Assembly (NCBI RefSeq): GCF_900169145.1 | Contig: NZ_FXZD01000001.1 | Coordinates: 496,001 to 560,000, forward strand | Direction of reading: 5' to 3' | Source: Brevibacterium antiquum CNRZ 918 | Lineage (GTDB): Bacteria; Actinomycetota; Actinomycetes; Actinomycetales; Brevibacteriaceae | DNA: 64,000 nucleotides | Part shown: in pieces, positions 24,624 to 32,811 of the stretch | Numbering within the stretch: position 1 is the stretch's first letter | How the letters are laid out: every line of letters begins with the position of its first letter | Made by a program: the position numbers and the translations under genes | Notes under the pieces: model-generated | Told to the model about the DNA's origin: nothing | The model's input: the letters and a program-made list of their open reading frames with translations, nothing else | Database searches by the model: none

Positions 24624-26173
24624 GGCGTTCTCCGCTTCTGATTCGCTGTGCTGTTCGGGATTGTGTCAGTGTCAGTGTCGATTTGTGTGCGTGATCGCGC
24701 CTGGTCTGTCGAGGCCGGTAGAACCTGTGGCTGGGAGTGATGGGCCCACAGCAGGTGTGTGATGTAGGACCTCCAGGGGCGTGCCGCATCCAAACTCTGG
24801 GCCCCGTCAGCCATGTCAGTGCCTGAACCCTTGAGCTCAGCAATGGCCTTCTTGACGCCGAGGTCCGAGCTGAGAAGCACGTCGGGGTCTCCCAGCGCTC
24901 GCATCCGAATGTAGCCGAGGCTCCAGGGACCGATTCCAGGTATGGCAAGCAGGCTGTCGTTGACTTCTGTTCGGTCGCATCCCGGGCCCAGATCGATCGA
25001 GCCGTCAGCCAGGCGTGCGCTCAGTGCCTGGAGTGTGCCGATCCTGCGGCCCGGCAGCGACCAATGCTCGTCCGGAATCTCCGCGATTGTGGCTGCTGTG
25101 GGGAATACTCGGTCGACGCCGCCGAGCCTCAGCTCGTCAGGCAGCGACTGACCATAGGCGCTCACCAGGCGCTTCAGATGAGTCTGTGCGGCACTGACCG
25201 AGATCCGCTGCCCCAGGATCGTTCGGATCGCAAGTTCGACAGGGTCACCGGTTCCCGGAGAACGAATCCCCGGGTACCTGTCGATGAGCCTGGAAAGGCC
25301 CGCTTGAGTCAGTGTCGCTTGCACCGCGAAGGGGTCCGCGTCGAGGTCGAGGATTCGCCTGGCCCTGGCCACTGCACTTCCGAGATCGCGCATGTCAGCC
25401 AAACGGAGGTGACACTCAATGAAGGCCCCGGCCCCCGGCGTCAGTGTCAGGACCGCGGGACCGTGTGCCAAACGCAGCGAACGCGTGTAGTGATCCCCGC
25501 CGACGTCCTCTACCCCGGGGATCGCACGCACGGCCAAATAGCTGAACAGGTGAGCGTGATCGAGAGGCGGACGGTAGGCGAGACGGACAGTGATGTTCTG
25601 TCCTCTATGTGGTTCTCCTGCGTTGCTGCGCAGTTCCCGTGGAGTGGAGGCGTAGACAGCGCGGAAGGTGTCATTGAATTGGCGAATGCTGGAGAAACCG
25701 GCTGCAAAGGCGATCTCGCTCATGGTCAGTCTCGTCGCTTCGACCAGAGTCCGAGCGGTCCTGACGCGTTCGCTGCGGGCAATTGCGAGGGGCCCGACCC
25801 CGAGTTCGGATTGCAGCACTCGCCCCAGCTGTCGTGAACTGTATCCCAGCGCCGATGCGAGGCCGGAGATCCCCGCCCGATCGACGAGACCGTCGTAAAT
25901 GAGTCTCATGGCCCGGGCCGTGACATCGGCTCGAATGTCCCACTCAGGCGAGTTCGGGCTGGCATCGGGTCGGCACCGTTTGCAGGCACGAAACCCTGCT
26001 TCCGCCGCGGCCGCTGCGGTCTGGTAGAAATCGACGTTCTTGCGCAGAGGAGTTCTCGCCGGGCAGGACGGACGGCAGAAGATGCCGGTTGAGCCAACCG
26101 CAGTGAAGAACATTCCGTCGAAGCGTCGGTCGCGCCCGGCAACCGCCTGATAGCACTGATCTGAGGAGAGCAT
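24620..26173 (-). CDS. Ada-AlkA fusion: methyl-sensing regulator and 3-methyladenine DNA glycosylase
   Basis: A 517-residue three-part protein. Residues 1-80 are an Ada zinc domain with sensor cysteine and ligands in FCRPSCPAR and [10 protein letters not shown]. Residues 85-190 are an AraC helix-turn-helix ([20 protein letters not shown] and [20 protein letters not shown]). Residues 205-495 are an AlkA glycosylase with the helix-hairpin-helix [24 protein letters not shown] and its catalytic aspartate. Methylation of the sensor should turn it into an activator of its own operon, while the C-terminal domain excises alkylated bases. ATG at 26173 is selected; an upstream in-frame start adds ten residues. 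The fusion is known in mycobacteria and relatives. Confidence 0.9.
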   Translation of the reverse strand: MLSSDQCYQAVAGRDRRFDGMFFTAVGSTGIFCRPSCPARTPLRKNVDFYQTAAAAAEAGFRACKRCRPDASPNSPEWDIRADVTARAMRLIYDGLVDRAGISGLASALGYSSRQLGRVLQSELGVGPLAIARSERVRTARTLVEATRLTMSEIAFAAGFSSIRQFNDTFRAVYASTPRELRSNAGEPHRGQNITVRLAYRPPLDHAHLFSYLAVRAIPGVEDVGGDHYTRSLRLAHGPAVLTLTPGAGAFIECHLRLADMRDLGSAVARARRILDLDADPFAVQATLTQAGLSRLIDRYPGIRSPGTGDPVELAIRTILGQRISVSAAQTHLKRLVSAYGQSLPDELRLGGVDRVFPTAATIAEIPDEHWSLPGRRIGTLQALSARLADGSIDLGPGCDRTEVNDSLLAIPGIGPWSLGYIRMRALGDPDVLLSSDLGVKKAIAELKGSGTDMADGAQSLDAARPWRSYITHLLWAHHSQPQVLPASTDQARSRTQIDTDTDTIPNSTANQKRRTP

Positions 26174-26205
26174 ATGACTATTCTGCTCGCAACCCCAAGA
26201 CAATA

Positions 26206-27174
26206 CTAGCGGTTTTCGGCCACGACGGTCCCCGGGAGGATACGCGGCACCAAGCGGGCAAGGAGGAGCATGACGACAAGCTCAACCATCGTCTGCGCGA
26301 CGACGGCCGCCGGACCGACTCCGTCGGCGGTGATGGCCCGCACGATTGGGAGCATGACCAGCGAATTGCGGGTCACTGCGGTGAAGACAAGGGCTCGTCC
26401 CTGTCGCAGGCTCAGCGGCAGCACCCGAGCCATGATCCAGCCCAGGCCGGTCATGACGATCGCGAACACGACGAACGTCGCAATGGCACTGCCCAATTCC
26501 AACAGATGCGGAGCGATCAGGGGCACCTGCGCCGCGGCAATCACAGCCACGGTGAGCATCATCAGCGGCACCATAGAATCCGAGCCGATCCCAACCAAGC
26601 GATCCACGACCGCCGATCGGCGGGCAAGGAGACGGACCGCGACGGAGGCGCCCAGCGGCAGGATGATGAAGACGACGAGTGCGGCGATGAAGGGCCCCGG
26701 GGTGATTGCACCGACTGCACTGCTGCCCAGAATGATCCACAGGTAGACCGGCAACAGGATGATCTGGACGAGCATCAGCACTGGTGTCAGAGCGAGCAGA
26801 CTCGCGTGGGCTCCGCCGGCCAATCTGGTGAAGACGAGAACGTAGTCGATGCAGGGGGTGAGGAGAACGATGAGGACGGGCGCGACGAGCGTCTCGTCCA
26901 GAGGCATCATGACATGGAGGCCGGCGACGACGAGCGGGACGAGGAGGAAATTAACGAGGGCAACGGCGCCCAGGAACCTCATGTCTGTGAAGGAGTCGCG
27001 GACTGCATCGAACGGGATGTCGAGGAACGTCACGAACAGGAGTGCGATGAGACAGGGCGTTATCGCGCCGGTGGTGATCGTTGTTGCCACCGGCAGACCC
27101 AGCCCGATCAGGGCCCCCGTGAGTATTGCGGTGAGGTACCAGAGAGCCTGATGTTTGGTCAGTGATGCGAGCAC
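26206..27174 (-). CDS. ArsB/ACR3-type (BASS superfamily) membrane transporter
   Basis: A 322-residue protein with about ten membrane helices of the bile-acid:sodium symporter / arsenite efflux superfamily. The central segment LIVLLTPCIDYVLVFTRLAGG carries the helix 4 cysteine typical of ACR3 arsenite pumps, and FTAVTRNSLVMLPIV carries the helix 9 conserved residues. Start is taken as GTG at 27174, ten bases from the YggS stop, since the upstream frame overlaps that gene; no strong ribosome site is seen. No arsenic regulator or reductase is adjacent, so arsenite as substrate is only a suggestion. Confidence 0.7.
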   Translation of the reverse strand: MLASLTKHQALWYLTAILTGALIGLGLPVATTITTGAITPCLIALLFVTFLDIPFDAVRDSFTDMRFLGAVALVNFLLVPLVVAGLHVMMPLDETLVAPVLIVLLTPCIDYVLVFTRLAGGAHASLLALTPVLMLVQIILLPVYLWIILGSSAVGAITPGPFIAALVVFIILPLGASVAVRLLARRSAVVDRLVGIGSDSMVPLMMLTVAVIAAAQVPLIAPHLLELGSAIATFVVFAIVMTGLGWIMARVLPLSLRQGRALVFTAVTRNSLVMLPIVRAITADGVGPAAVVAQTMVELVVMLLLARLVPRILPGTVVAENR

Positions 27175-27184
27175 GTCGGAATGG

Positions 27185-27976
27185 TCAGCCGGTCTCGGGC
27201 CAGTAATAGCTGTCAGGCAGTGCCCTCCTGCCGAAGATGGCCTGACCCACGCGAACGCAGTTCGCTCCTTCCTCGATGGCCACTTCATAGTCCCCGGACA
27301 TGCCCATCGAGAGTTTTCCTGCCCCGATCAGCTCGGGGTCAGTCTCCTGCGCCTGATCTCGCAGGGTCCGCAGACGTTGGAAGCAGGTGCGGACACGGTC
27401 GTGGTCGGGGGAGAACACCGCGAGGGTCATCAGACCTTGCAGGTTTAAGGTCGGGAACTGGGGCAGTTCGCGCAGAAAGCTCAGGAGCTCTTCCGGCGGC
27501 ATCCCGAACTTCGACTCTTCGGCCGAGGTGTTGACCTGGACGTAGACGTCGAGGCTGCGGCCCGCTGCTTCGAGACGACGGTCGAGAGCAGCTGCGACCT
27601 TCAGTCTGTCCAGAGCCTGGAACTCGGAGGCGAATTTCGCAACGTCACGGGCCTTGTTCGACTGCAGATGACCGATCACCGCCCAGCTGATGTCCAGGTC
27701 AGCCAACTCGTCTGACTTCCGGAAGGCCTCCTGCACCTTGTTCTCGCCCAGCTTGCGGCAGCCGGCGGCAACTGCTTCCCGAATCCTCTCCTGAGGAACT
27801 GTCTTGCTCACCGGCAGCAATTCGATCTCAGCGGAGTCGCGGCCGGCCCGCGAAGCTGCGGAGTCGATGCGCCGATTCACCTCGGCGATATTGATCCGGA
27901 AGTCCTCAGCCGTCGTAGCAGTCGAGTACGGTCCGTTGTGATTGAGTCCCTCGTTCACATCCATATCCTCGTCCAT
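27185..27976 (-). CDS. YggS/PLPBP-family pyridoxal phosphate homeostasis protein
   Basis: A 263-residue single-domain alanine-racemase-like barrel protein. The PLP lysine lies in LLPVSKTVP, followed by the conserved KLGENKVQEA, WAVIGHLQSNKARDV, VQVNTSAEESKFGM, LMTLAVF, LSMGMSGDYEVAIEEGA and VRVGQAIFG. It binds PLP without known catalysis and buffers the cofactor and amino acid pools. Two possible ATG starts lie four codons apart (27976, 27964). It precedes the ACR3-like gene and follows a MocR regulator gene in the same direction; both YggS and MocR handle PLP. Confidence 0.9.
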   Translation of the reverse strand: MDEDMDVNEGLNHNGPYSTATTAEDFRINIAEVNRRIDSAASRAGRDSAEIELLPVSKTVPQERIREAVAAGCRKLGENKVQEAFRKSDELADLDISWAVIGHLQSNKARDVAKFASEFQALDRLKVAAALDRRLEAAGRSLDVYVQVNTSAEESKFGMPPEELLSFLRELPQFPTLNLQGLMTLAVFSPDHDRVRTCFQRLRTLRDQAQETDPELIGAGKLSMGMSGDYEVAIEEGANCVRVGQAIFGRRALPDSYYWPETG

Positions 27977-27999
27977 AGCCTCATGGTACCCAGACCGTC

Positions 28000-29451
28000 T
28001 CAGGCGACGATTCGCGCTCGTCCTGCCGGAACCCGGTCGGTGAACTTCAGGGCATCGTCCCAGGCAGCGGCGAGGCGGGGGCCAACCTCGCCCAATTGCG
28101 TCTCAGAGACTGTGTACGGTAGACGAATCCACCGGTCCAGACCTCCAGCGGGTGCGAAATTGGGTCCGGAGACCAAGCCGAGTCCGTGCCTCCTCGCGGC
28201 GACGGCAAGGGCACCCGAGCGGTCCTCGGGCAGTCGACACCACAGGGCCATGCCGCCGCTGGGCACGATCACCTGCCACGAGGGAAGATGAGCGCGCACC
28301 TGCGCTGCGAGGCTGTCCCTGGCCGCGCGCAGCTTGACGCGGTATTCGCCGACGATCGTGTCATGGTCGCGCATGAGTTCGACGGCGACGAGCTGCTCGA
28401 GCACAGGAGCGCCGAGGTCGAGGCTCAGTCGCGTGGACGCCATCGCCTCGATGCGGTGGGTGGGAATTCGCATCCACCCGACGCGCAGTCCGCCCCAGAA
28501 GATCTTGCTGGTGCTTCCTGCCGTGATCGAGTCGGGCACGAAGGCCGCCATCGGCGTCGGCGTCGGATCACCATCGAGGCCCAGCTCGACCAGGGACTCG
28601 TCGAAGATAGGCACCATGGAGTTGCGCTTGAGCATGGCCCCGAGTTCGGGCCGCTGCTCTTCGGGCAGGAGTGCTCCGGTGGGGTTGTGGAAGTCAGGGA
28701 TGAGATAGGCCGAACGCACACGGGTCTGGCGTGCGATGTGGTCCATGGCGTCGATGTCCCAGTGGTGTCCAGCAGAGCTCAGCTCGAGGGGATAGGGAAT
28801 CAGAGAGGCACCGGCGCCTTCCAGTGTCGCGATCGCATTTGGGTAGGTCGGACTTTCGATGAGCACCCGGCCCCGGCCCTCGTTGAGCGCGCGCACGGCG
28901 ATGGACACGGCGCCGAAGGCTCCCGACGTGATGAGGATCTGATCGGGAGCGGTCCGGACCCCGCGAGCGGTGTAGCTCTCGGCGATGAGCTCCTTGAGTA
29001 CGGGCAGCCCCGAGGGGTAATAGCCGGTGCCAGGCAGATAGGCGTGAATCTGTGCAACCGCCCGTTCATAGGCTCCCAGCAACCATGGCGGCGCCACCGA
29101 AGCGGTGCAGGTGAGGTCGATTTCCGCCTCGTCGGCACCCGCAGGGGTCAAGAGATGATCGATGCGCCCGCCCGGCACTTCCGGTAGTTGGACCACACTG
29201 CCGGAGCCGCGCCGCGTGACGACGAACCCCTGTTCGCGCAGCTTCGCAAAAGCGCGGCTGGTCGTCGTCCGAGACAGGCCGGTCGCGGCGGCGGCCTCCC
29301 GCTCACTGGGCAGCCTGGCCCCGACTGGGATGCGGCCATCGCCGATGGCACGCGAGATCCCAGCCGTCAGCGAATCATAGGCTGGGCCGGGCCATGGTCC
29401 TGTGCCGATGATGTCTGCCAACCTGGGTCCGCTCATCACTGCCGTGCTCAT
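28000..29451 (-). CDS. MocR-type regulator (GntR helix-turn-helix plus aminotransferase domain)
   Basis: A 483-residue protein with a winged GntR domain (residues 20-95; LTAGISRAIGDGRIPVGARL and LPSEREAAAATGLSRTTTSRA) and a fold-type I aminotransferase domain. The PLP lysine is in GSTSKIFWGGLRVGWM, and the aspartate contact is in YLIPDFHNPTG. Such regulators use PLP or a PLP-amino acid adduct as effector. ATG at 29451 has GAGG upstream. It is divergent from a yczE-like gene at 29588, a pairing known for the YczR subgroup of MocR proteins, and a 15-bp palindrome lies in the shared region. Confidence 0.9.
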   Translation of the reverse strand: MSTAVMSGPRLADIIGTGPWPGPAYDSLTAGISRAIGDGRIPVGARLPSEREAAAATGLSRTTTSRAFAKLREQGFVVTRRGSGSVVQLPEVPGGRIDHLLTPAGADEAEIDLTCTASVAPPWLLGAYERAVAQIHAYLPGTGYYPSGLPVLKELIAESYTARGVRTAPDQILITSGAFGAVSIAVRALNEGRGRVLIESPTYPNAIATLEGAGASLIPYPLELSSAGHHWDIDAMDHIARQTRVRSAYLIPDFHNPTGALLPEEQRPELGAMLKRNSMVPIFDESLVELGLDGDPTPTPMAAFVPDSITAGSTSKIFWGGLRVGWMRIPTHRIEAMASTRLSLDLGAPVLEQLVAVELMRDHDTIVGEYRVKLRAARDSLAAQVRAHLPSWQVIVPSGGMALWCRLPEDRSGALAVAARRHGLGLVSGPNFAPAGGLDRWIRLPYTVSETQLGEVGPRLAAAWDDALKFTDRVPAGRARIVA

Positions 29452-29478
29452 GGCAACCTCGCTGTGTCGATGACTCAT

Positions 29479-29493
29479 CCACCTGGCAGGTGG
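29479..29493. promoter_or_regulatory. Palindrome between MocR and yczE-like genes (operator candidate)
   Basis: CCACCTG-G-CAGGTGG is a perfect 7+7 inverted repeat with one central base. It lies 28 bases upstream of the MocR start and about 95 bases upstream of the yczE-like start, in the divergent control region. It could bind MocR itself or another dimeric regulator. Confidence 0.5.
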
Positions 29494-29587
29494 CGATATG
29501 ACCACTTTCTTCCAATTGGCTCTTTTTTACAAGGCCAGTTCGAGACATGATGGTGGTATCAGCCAGAACGAACCGGAAAGATCTACG

Positions 29588-30265
29588 ATGTCATCGACAC
29601 CTGTGCCGAAGCGCGAACTTTCGAATATCGGTCCCATCCAGCAGCTCAAGAGCGGCCGACTCCCCCGTCGGCTGCCGCAGCTGCTCTTCGGCCTCTACCT
29701 CTACGGCGCCTCGATGGCCATGATCGTGACGTCCGGGCTGGGCATGATGCCCTGGGACGTTCTCCACTCAGGCATCATCAAACACCTGCCGCTGACATTC
29801 GGCACCATCGTCACGATCACCTCGTTCCTCGTCCTCCTCATCTGGATCCCGCTCAAGCAGCAGCCCGGACTGGGAACTGTGCTCAACGCCCTTCTGATCG
29901 GACCCTCCCTCGACCTCACACGACTCTTCCTGCCCCAACCCGAGGAGCTGTGGTGGAACATCGCACTCCTCGTCGGCGGCATCATCCTCAACGGGGTCGC
30001 CTCGGCGATGTACATCGGCTCGCAGTTCGGCCCCGGCCCCCGCGACGGTCTGATGACAGGGATGTCACGAGTCACCGGCAAGTCGATCCGACTGGTGCGC
30101 ACCCTCATCGAAGTCAGCGTGGTCATCGTCGGCTGGCTGCTCGGCGGCGTCTTCGGCATCGGCACCGCACTCTATGCTCTGGGTATCGGACCGATCACGC
30201 AGTTCCTCCTGCCCGCCTTCACCGTCGAGCTCAAGCCCCGACCCCAGCCTCAAGCTGAGGGGTGA
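29588..30265 (+). CDS. YczE-like membrane protein
   Basis: A 225-residue protein with five membrane helices of the YczE/YitT-like type. The first helix reads LPQLLFGLYLYGASMAMIVT and leads to SGLGMMPWDVLHSGI. A later loop, GSQFGPGPRDGLMTG, is the family's G-x-G-P-R-D signature. ATG at 29588 follows GGAAAG by seven bases. It is transcribed away from the MocR regulator and is its likely target. Biochemical role is unknown. Confidence 0.8.
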   Translation: MSSTPVPKRELSNIGPIQQLKSGRLPRRLPQLLFGLYLYGASMAMIVTSGLGMMPWDVLHSGIIKHLPLTFGTIVTITSFLVLLIWIPLKQQPGLGTVLNALLIGPSLDLTRLFLPQPEELWWNIALLVGGIILNGVASAMYIGSQFGPGPRDGLMTGMSRVTGKSIRLVRTLIEVSVVIVGWLLGGVFGIGTALYALGIGPITQFLLPAFTVELKPRPQPQAEG

Positions 30266-30273
30266 GGCTGGGG
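30242..30273 (+). terminator. Hairpin covering the stop codon of the yczE-like gene
   Basis: A perfect 11-bp stem (CCCCAGCCTCA / TGAGGCTGGGG) with a 10-base loop. The TGA stop at 30263-30265 is the first triplet of the right arm. No T run follows; it may act as a terminator or block of 3' decay. Confidence 0.5.
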
Positions 30274-30340
30274 GCGGACGGCGATGGCCGAGCACAGCTG
30301 GGCCCCCTCCCCAAGGCCTCAGCAACTCCCTAGAACCGAA

Positions 30341-31714
30341 TCACTCCATGGTGTCAATGATGTCCACGAGGTCGTCAAAGGTCGTGAGCGGGTTGATGAT
30401 CGCGAACCTGGCATTGGGCCGCCCCTGGTGCGAGCTCGGCACGACGAAGGCCCGCTGGTCCTCAAGCAGTCGGTCCGACCACTGCTGATAGTCCTCACGG
30501 GTCCAGTCGACGCGCTCGAAGACGACGACCGAGAGTTCGGGTTCGCGGACAAGCCTGAGGTTCGGACGCCTTTTGATCTCGGTGCCGATCTGCATCGCCA
30601 GTTCGATCGAATGGCCGATAGCTTCGCGATAGGTCTCGGCACCATAGCTGGCCAGCGAATACCACAGCGGCAGGCCCCGAGGTCGACGAGTGAGCTGGAT
30701 GGCGTAGTCCGAGGGGCTCCACTCCTGCGATTCAGTGAGCGTGTCAAGATATTCGGCGCGTTGGGTGTGCGCTCGCCGACCCAGAGTCGGATCGCGGTAG
30801 ATGAGCGCGCAGGCGTCAAAGGGCGCGAACAGCCATTTGTGCGGATCGACGATGACCGAGTCGGCTGATTCGACTCCGGCGAACTTGTGCCGAACCAGGG
30901 GTGAGAGCATCGCTGCCAGCCCATAGGCACCGTCGATATGAAGCCAGAAGTCGAAGTCGTCCTTGAGAGCTGCGATTCCGGCGATGTCGTCGATGGTGCC
31001 GAAGTTCGTCGTCCCCGAAGTCGCGACGACTGCGATGACGGCGTCACCGTGCTCTTCGAGAGCGGTCCGGACACCCTCGGGACGCAGGATACCGTCGTCA
31101 CCGGTCGGTACGGGCGCCACATCGACGTCCATCACGGCTGCCGCCGAGGCGACCGACGAGTGTGCTTCGGCGCTGCACACGATGACCCAGCGCCCCGGCT
31201 TCTCATCGCCGAGTGCGGCCTTGCGCGCGTCACGCGCGGCAACGAGGGCGGACAGGTTGCCGATCGTGCCTCCCTGGACGAATACGCCGCCGGCACTGGT
31301 CGGGAGCCCGAACTCACCGGCCAGCCAGGACAGGACTTCATTCTCGGCATGGACGACGCCTGCCCCCTCGAGCCACGAGCCTCCGTAGAGTGCGCTGGCG
31401 GAGACCACAAGGTCAAACGCCACGGCAGCCTTCGTCGGCGCACTCGGAATGAAGGACAGGTATTTCGGGTGGTCAGTTGTGATGCAGGCGGGCGCGAAGA
31501 TGTGCTCGAAGATGGCCAGGGCGCGAGACGACCCGACACCGTCCTCGGTGATGGTCGGTCCGGCCAGACGCTTGAGTTCGGTCTCGGTCGTCGGATGGTC
31601 AAGTGGAGTGTCGACGGCCAAGGTGCGCCTGCGCGAGTAGTCGAGAACAAGGTTGACGAGATTTCGGGTCTCGTCGGATACGACGTGCATACGCGAATGG
31701 AGATTGTCGTTCAT
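30341..31714 (-). CDS. PLP-dependent group II decarboxylase (aromatic amino acid / glutamate type)
   Basis: A 457-residue decarboxylase of the DDC/GAD family. The substrate-binding start reads HPKYLSFIPSAPTKAAV, followed by GGVFVQGGTIGNLSALVAAR, the cofactor histidine in AEAHSSVASAA, the aspartate in LHIDGAYG, and the PLP lysine in VDPHKWLFAPFD. It should release carbon dioxide from an amino acid; which one is not evident. ATG at 31714 is chosen since GGAGG precedes it, whereas the ATG at 31759 has none at the right distance. It is divergent from the XRE-TetR regulator gene. Confidence 0.82.
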   Translation of the reverse strand: MNDNLHSRMHVVSDETRNLVNLVLDYSRRRTLAVDTPLDHPTTETELKRLAGPTITEDGVGSSRALAIFEHIFAPACITTDHPKYLSFIPSAPTKAAVAFDLVVSASALYGGSWLEGAGVVHAENEVLSWLAGEFGLPTSAGGVFVQGGTIGNLSALVAARDARKAALGDEKPGRWVIVCSAEAHSSVASAAAVMDVDVAPVPTGDDGILRPEGVRTALEEHGDAVIAVVATSGTTNFGTIDDIAGIAALKDDFDFWLHIDGAYGLAAMLSPLVRHKFAGVESADSVIVDPHKWLFAPFDACALIYRDPTLGRRAHTQRAEYLDTLTESQEWSPSDYAIQLTRRPRGLPLWYSLASYGAETYREAIGHSIELAMQIGTEIKRRPNLRLVREPELSVVVFERVDWTREDYQQWSDRLLEDQRAFVVPSSHQGRPNARFAIINPLTTFDDLVDIIDTME

Positions 31715-31869
31715 GGGCCCCTCCGGTGTGGGCACAGTGTCATCAGGCGATGAGTTCATCCCTTCGAGAATATCCGCTCCCCACCGGTGATGGCGGCCTC
31801 TAGACGACGAATATGGCAGCGCAGCGCCCGCTACACCGTTCGCAAGTATTGATTGTTCACCAGTATTAG

Positions 31870-31898
31870 TTGCGATCTGCGCATACAAGGGATAGATT
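31870..31898 (+). promoter_or_regulatory. Promoter of the carnitine operon, leaderless type
   Basis: TTGCGA at 31870-31875, a 17-base spacer and TAGATT at 31893-31898. Seven bases separate the -10 box from the ATG at 31906, so transcription should start at or next to the start codon. Confidence 0.6.
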
Positions 31899-31905
31899 GG
31901 CGGCC

Positions 31906-32811
31906 ATGACGAATCCTAGCGAAGCCGGTGTCAGCGAAGCCGGTGTCAGCGAAGCCGGTGTCACTGCGCTACGGGCCAAGGAGGCACTGCGCACCAGCGA
32001 ACTGTCTCAGCGACATGTGGCCGCGAGCATGGGAATCGATGAGACCAAACTGTCGAAGTCCCTGTCAGGTCGGCGCAGATTCGGCACCGAAGAACTCCTT
32101 GCCCTGGCCACCGCAACCGGAGTCACGGTCAGGTGGCTGCTCGGCGACGAGTCGCAGGTGTCCGCGACTCCCCTGCGTTTCCAGCCGGGGTCTGATCGAG
32201 TTCTTGGCCCAGTCCCGGATTCCTCGCCGCGCAGACTCATCGTCGAGACTGCATGGGACCTGTTCGCCCGCCACGGTTACGAAACGGTGCGCATCGCGGA
32301 CATCGCTGAGGCCGCTGGAGTCTCGAACGCGAGCATTCACTACTACTTCGACGGGAAATCCGATCTCTTCGACGCGACACTCGACTATTCGGTCAAGCTC
32401 GCCTTCGACCGGCAGATCGCCTGGCTGGACGAGATCCCCAGCCCACACCGCCGACTCGAGCGTCTGCTCGAACTCCAGTCGCCCATCGGGCGGACTGCAC
32501 GCAGCGAGTGGTCGATCTGGCTCCAGACCTGGGCCAGACTCGGCCTCGAAGACCCCTATACCTCCGACTACCCGGCGCACTACGAACGCTGGTCGCACAC
32601 CGTGGCCTCCACCATCGAAGCCGGTCAGTCCGATGGCCTCTTCCGCCCCGGCGACAGTGAGGCCATGGCCGATGAGCTGACCTCGCTGCTCGACGGGCTC
32701 GGGGTCAAGGTCCTCACCGGAATCATGGATGTCGCGACCTTCCGACGCCGACTCTCCAGTTACCTCAAACGCACAATCATCAACCCCAACCCTGATGAGG
32801 AGTCATCATGA
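31906..32811 (+). CDS. XRE-TetR hybrid transcriptional regulator
   Basis: A 301-residue protein. After a repeat SEAGV x3 (residues 5-19), residues about 22-85 form a Cro/C1-type helix-turn-helix (LSQRHVAASMGIDETKLSKSLSGRRRFGTEELLALA). Residues about 108-165 are a TetR N-terminal domain (AWDLFARHGYETVRIADIAE, then GVSNASIHYYFDGKSDLFD). The rest is a TetR ligand-binding helical bundle. Two DNA-binding heads on one chain are unusual. It is the first gene of the carnitine operon and overlaps the BKACE gene by ATGA, so it probably controls its own operon in response to carnitine or an acyl-CoA intermediate. No ribosome site precedes the ATG. Confidence 0.85.
   Translation: MTNPSEAGVSEAGVSEAGVTALRAKEALRTSELSQRHVAASMGIDETKLSKSLSGRRRFGTEELLALATATGVTVRWLLGDESQVSATPLRFQPGSDRVLGPVPDSSPRRLIVETAWDLFARHGYETVRIADIAEAAGVSNASIHYYFDGKSDLFDATLDYSVKLAFDRQIAWLDEIPSPHRRLERLLELQSPIGRTARSEWSIWLQTWARLGLEDPYTSDYPAHYERWSHTVASTIEAGQSDGLFRPGDSEAMADELTSLLDGLGVKVLTGIMDVATFRRRLSSYLKRTIINPNPDEESS
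31918..31962 (+). repeat. Three perfect tandem copies of a 15-bp unit
   Basis: AGCGAAGCCGGTGTC is repeated exactly three times in frame, at 31918, 31933 and 31948, and encodes SEAGV three times at the regulator's N-terminus. Identical DNA and not only protein copies suggest recent slippage. Confidence 0.95.

Noticed and set aside
26206-27174. Arsenic resistance operon
   Set aside because: Only the ACR3-like transporter is present; no ArsR, ArsC or arsenate-related gene is adjacent, so an operon was not called.
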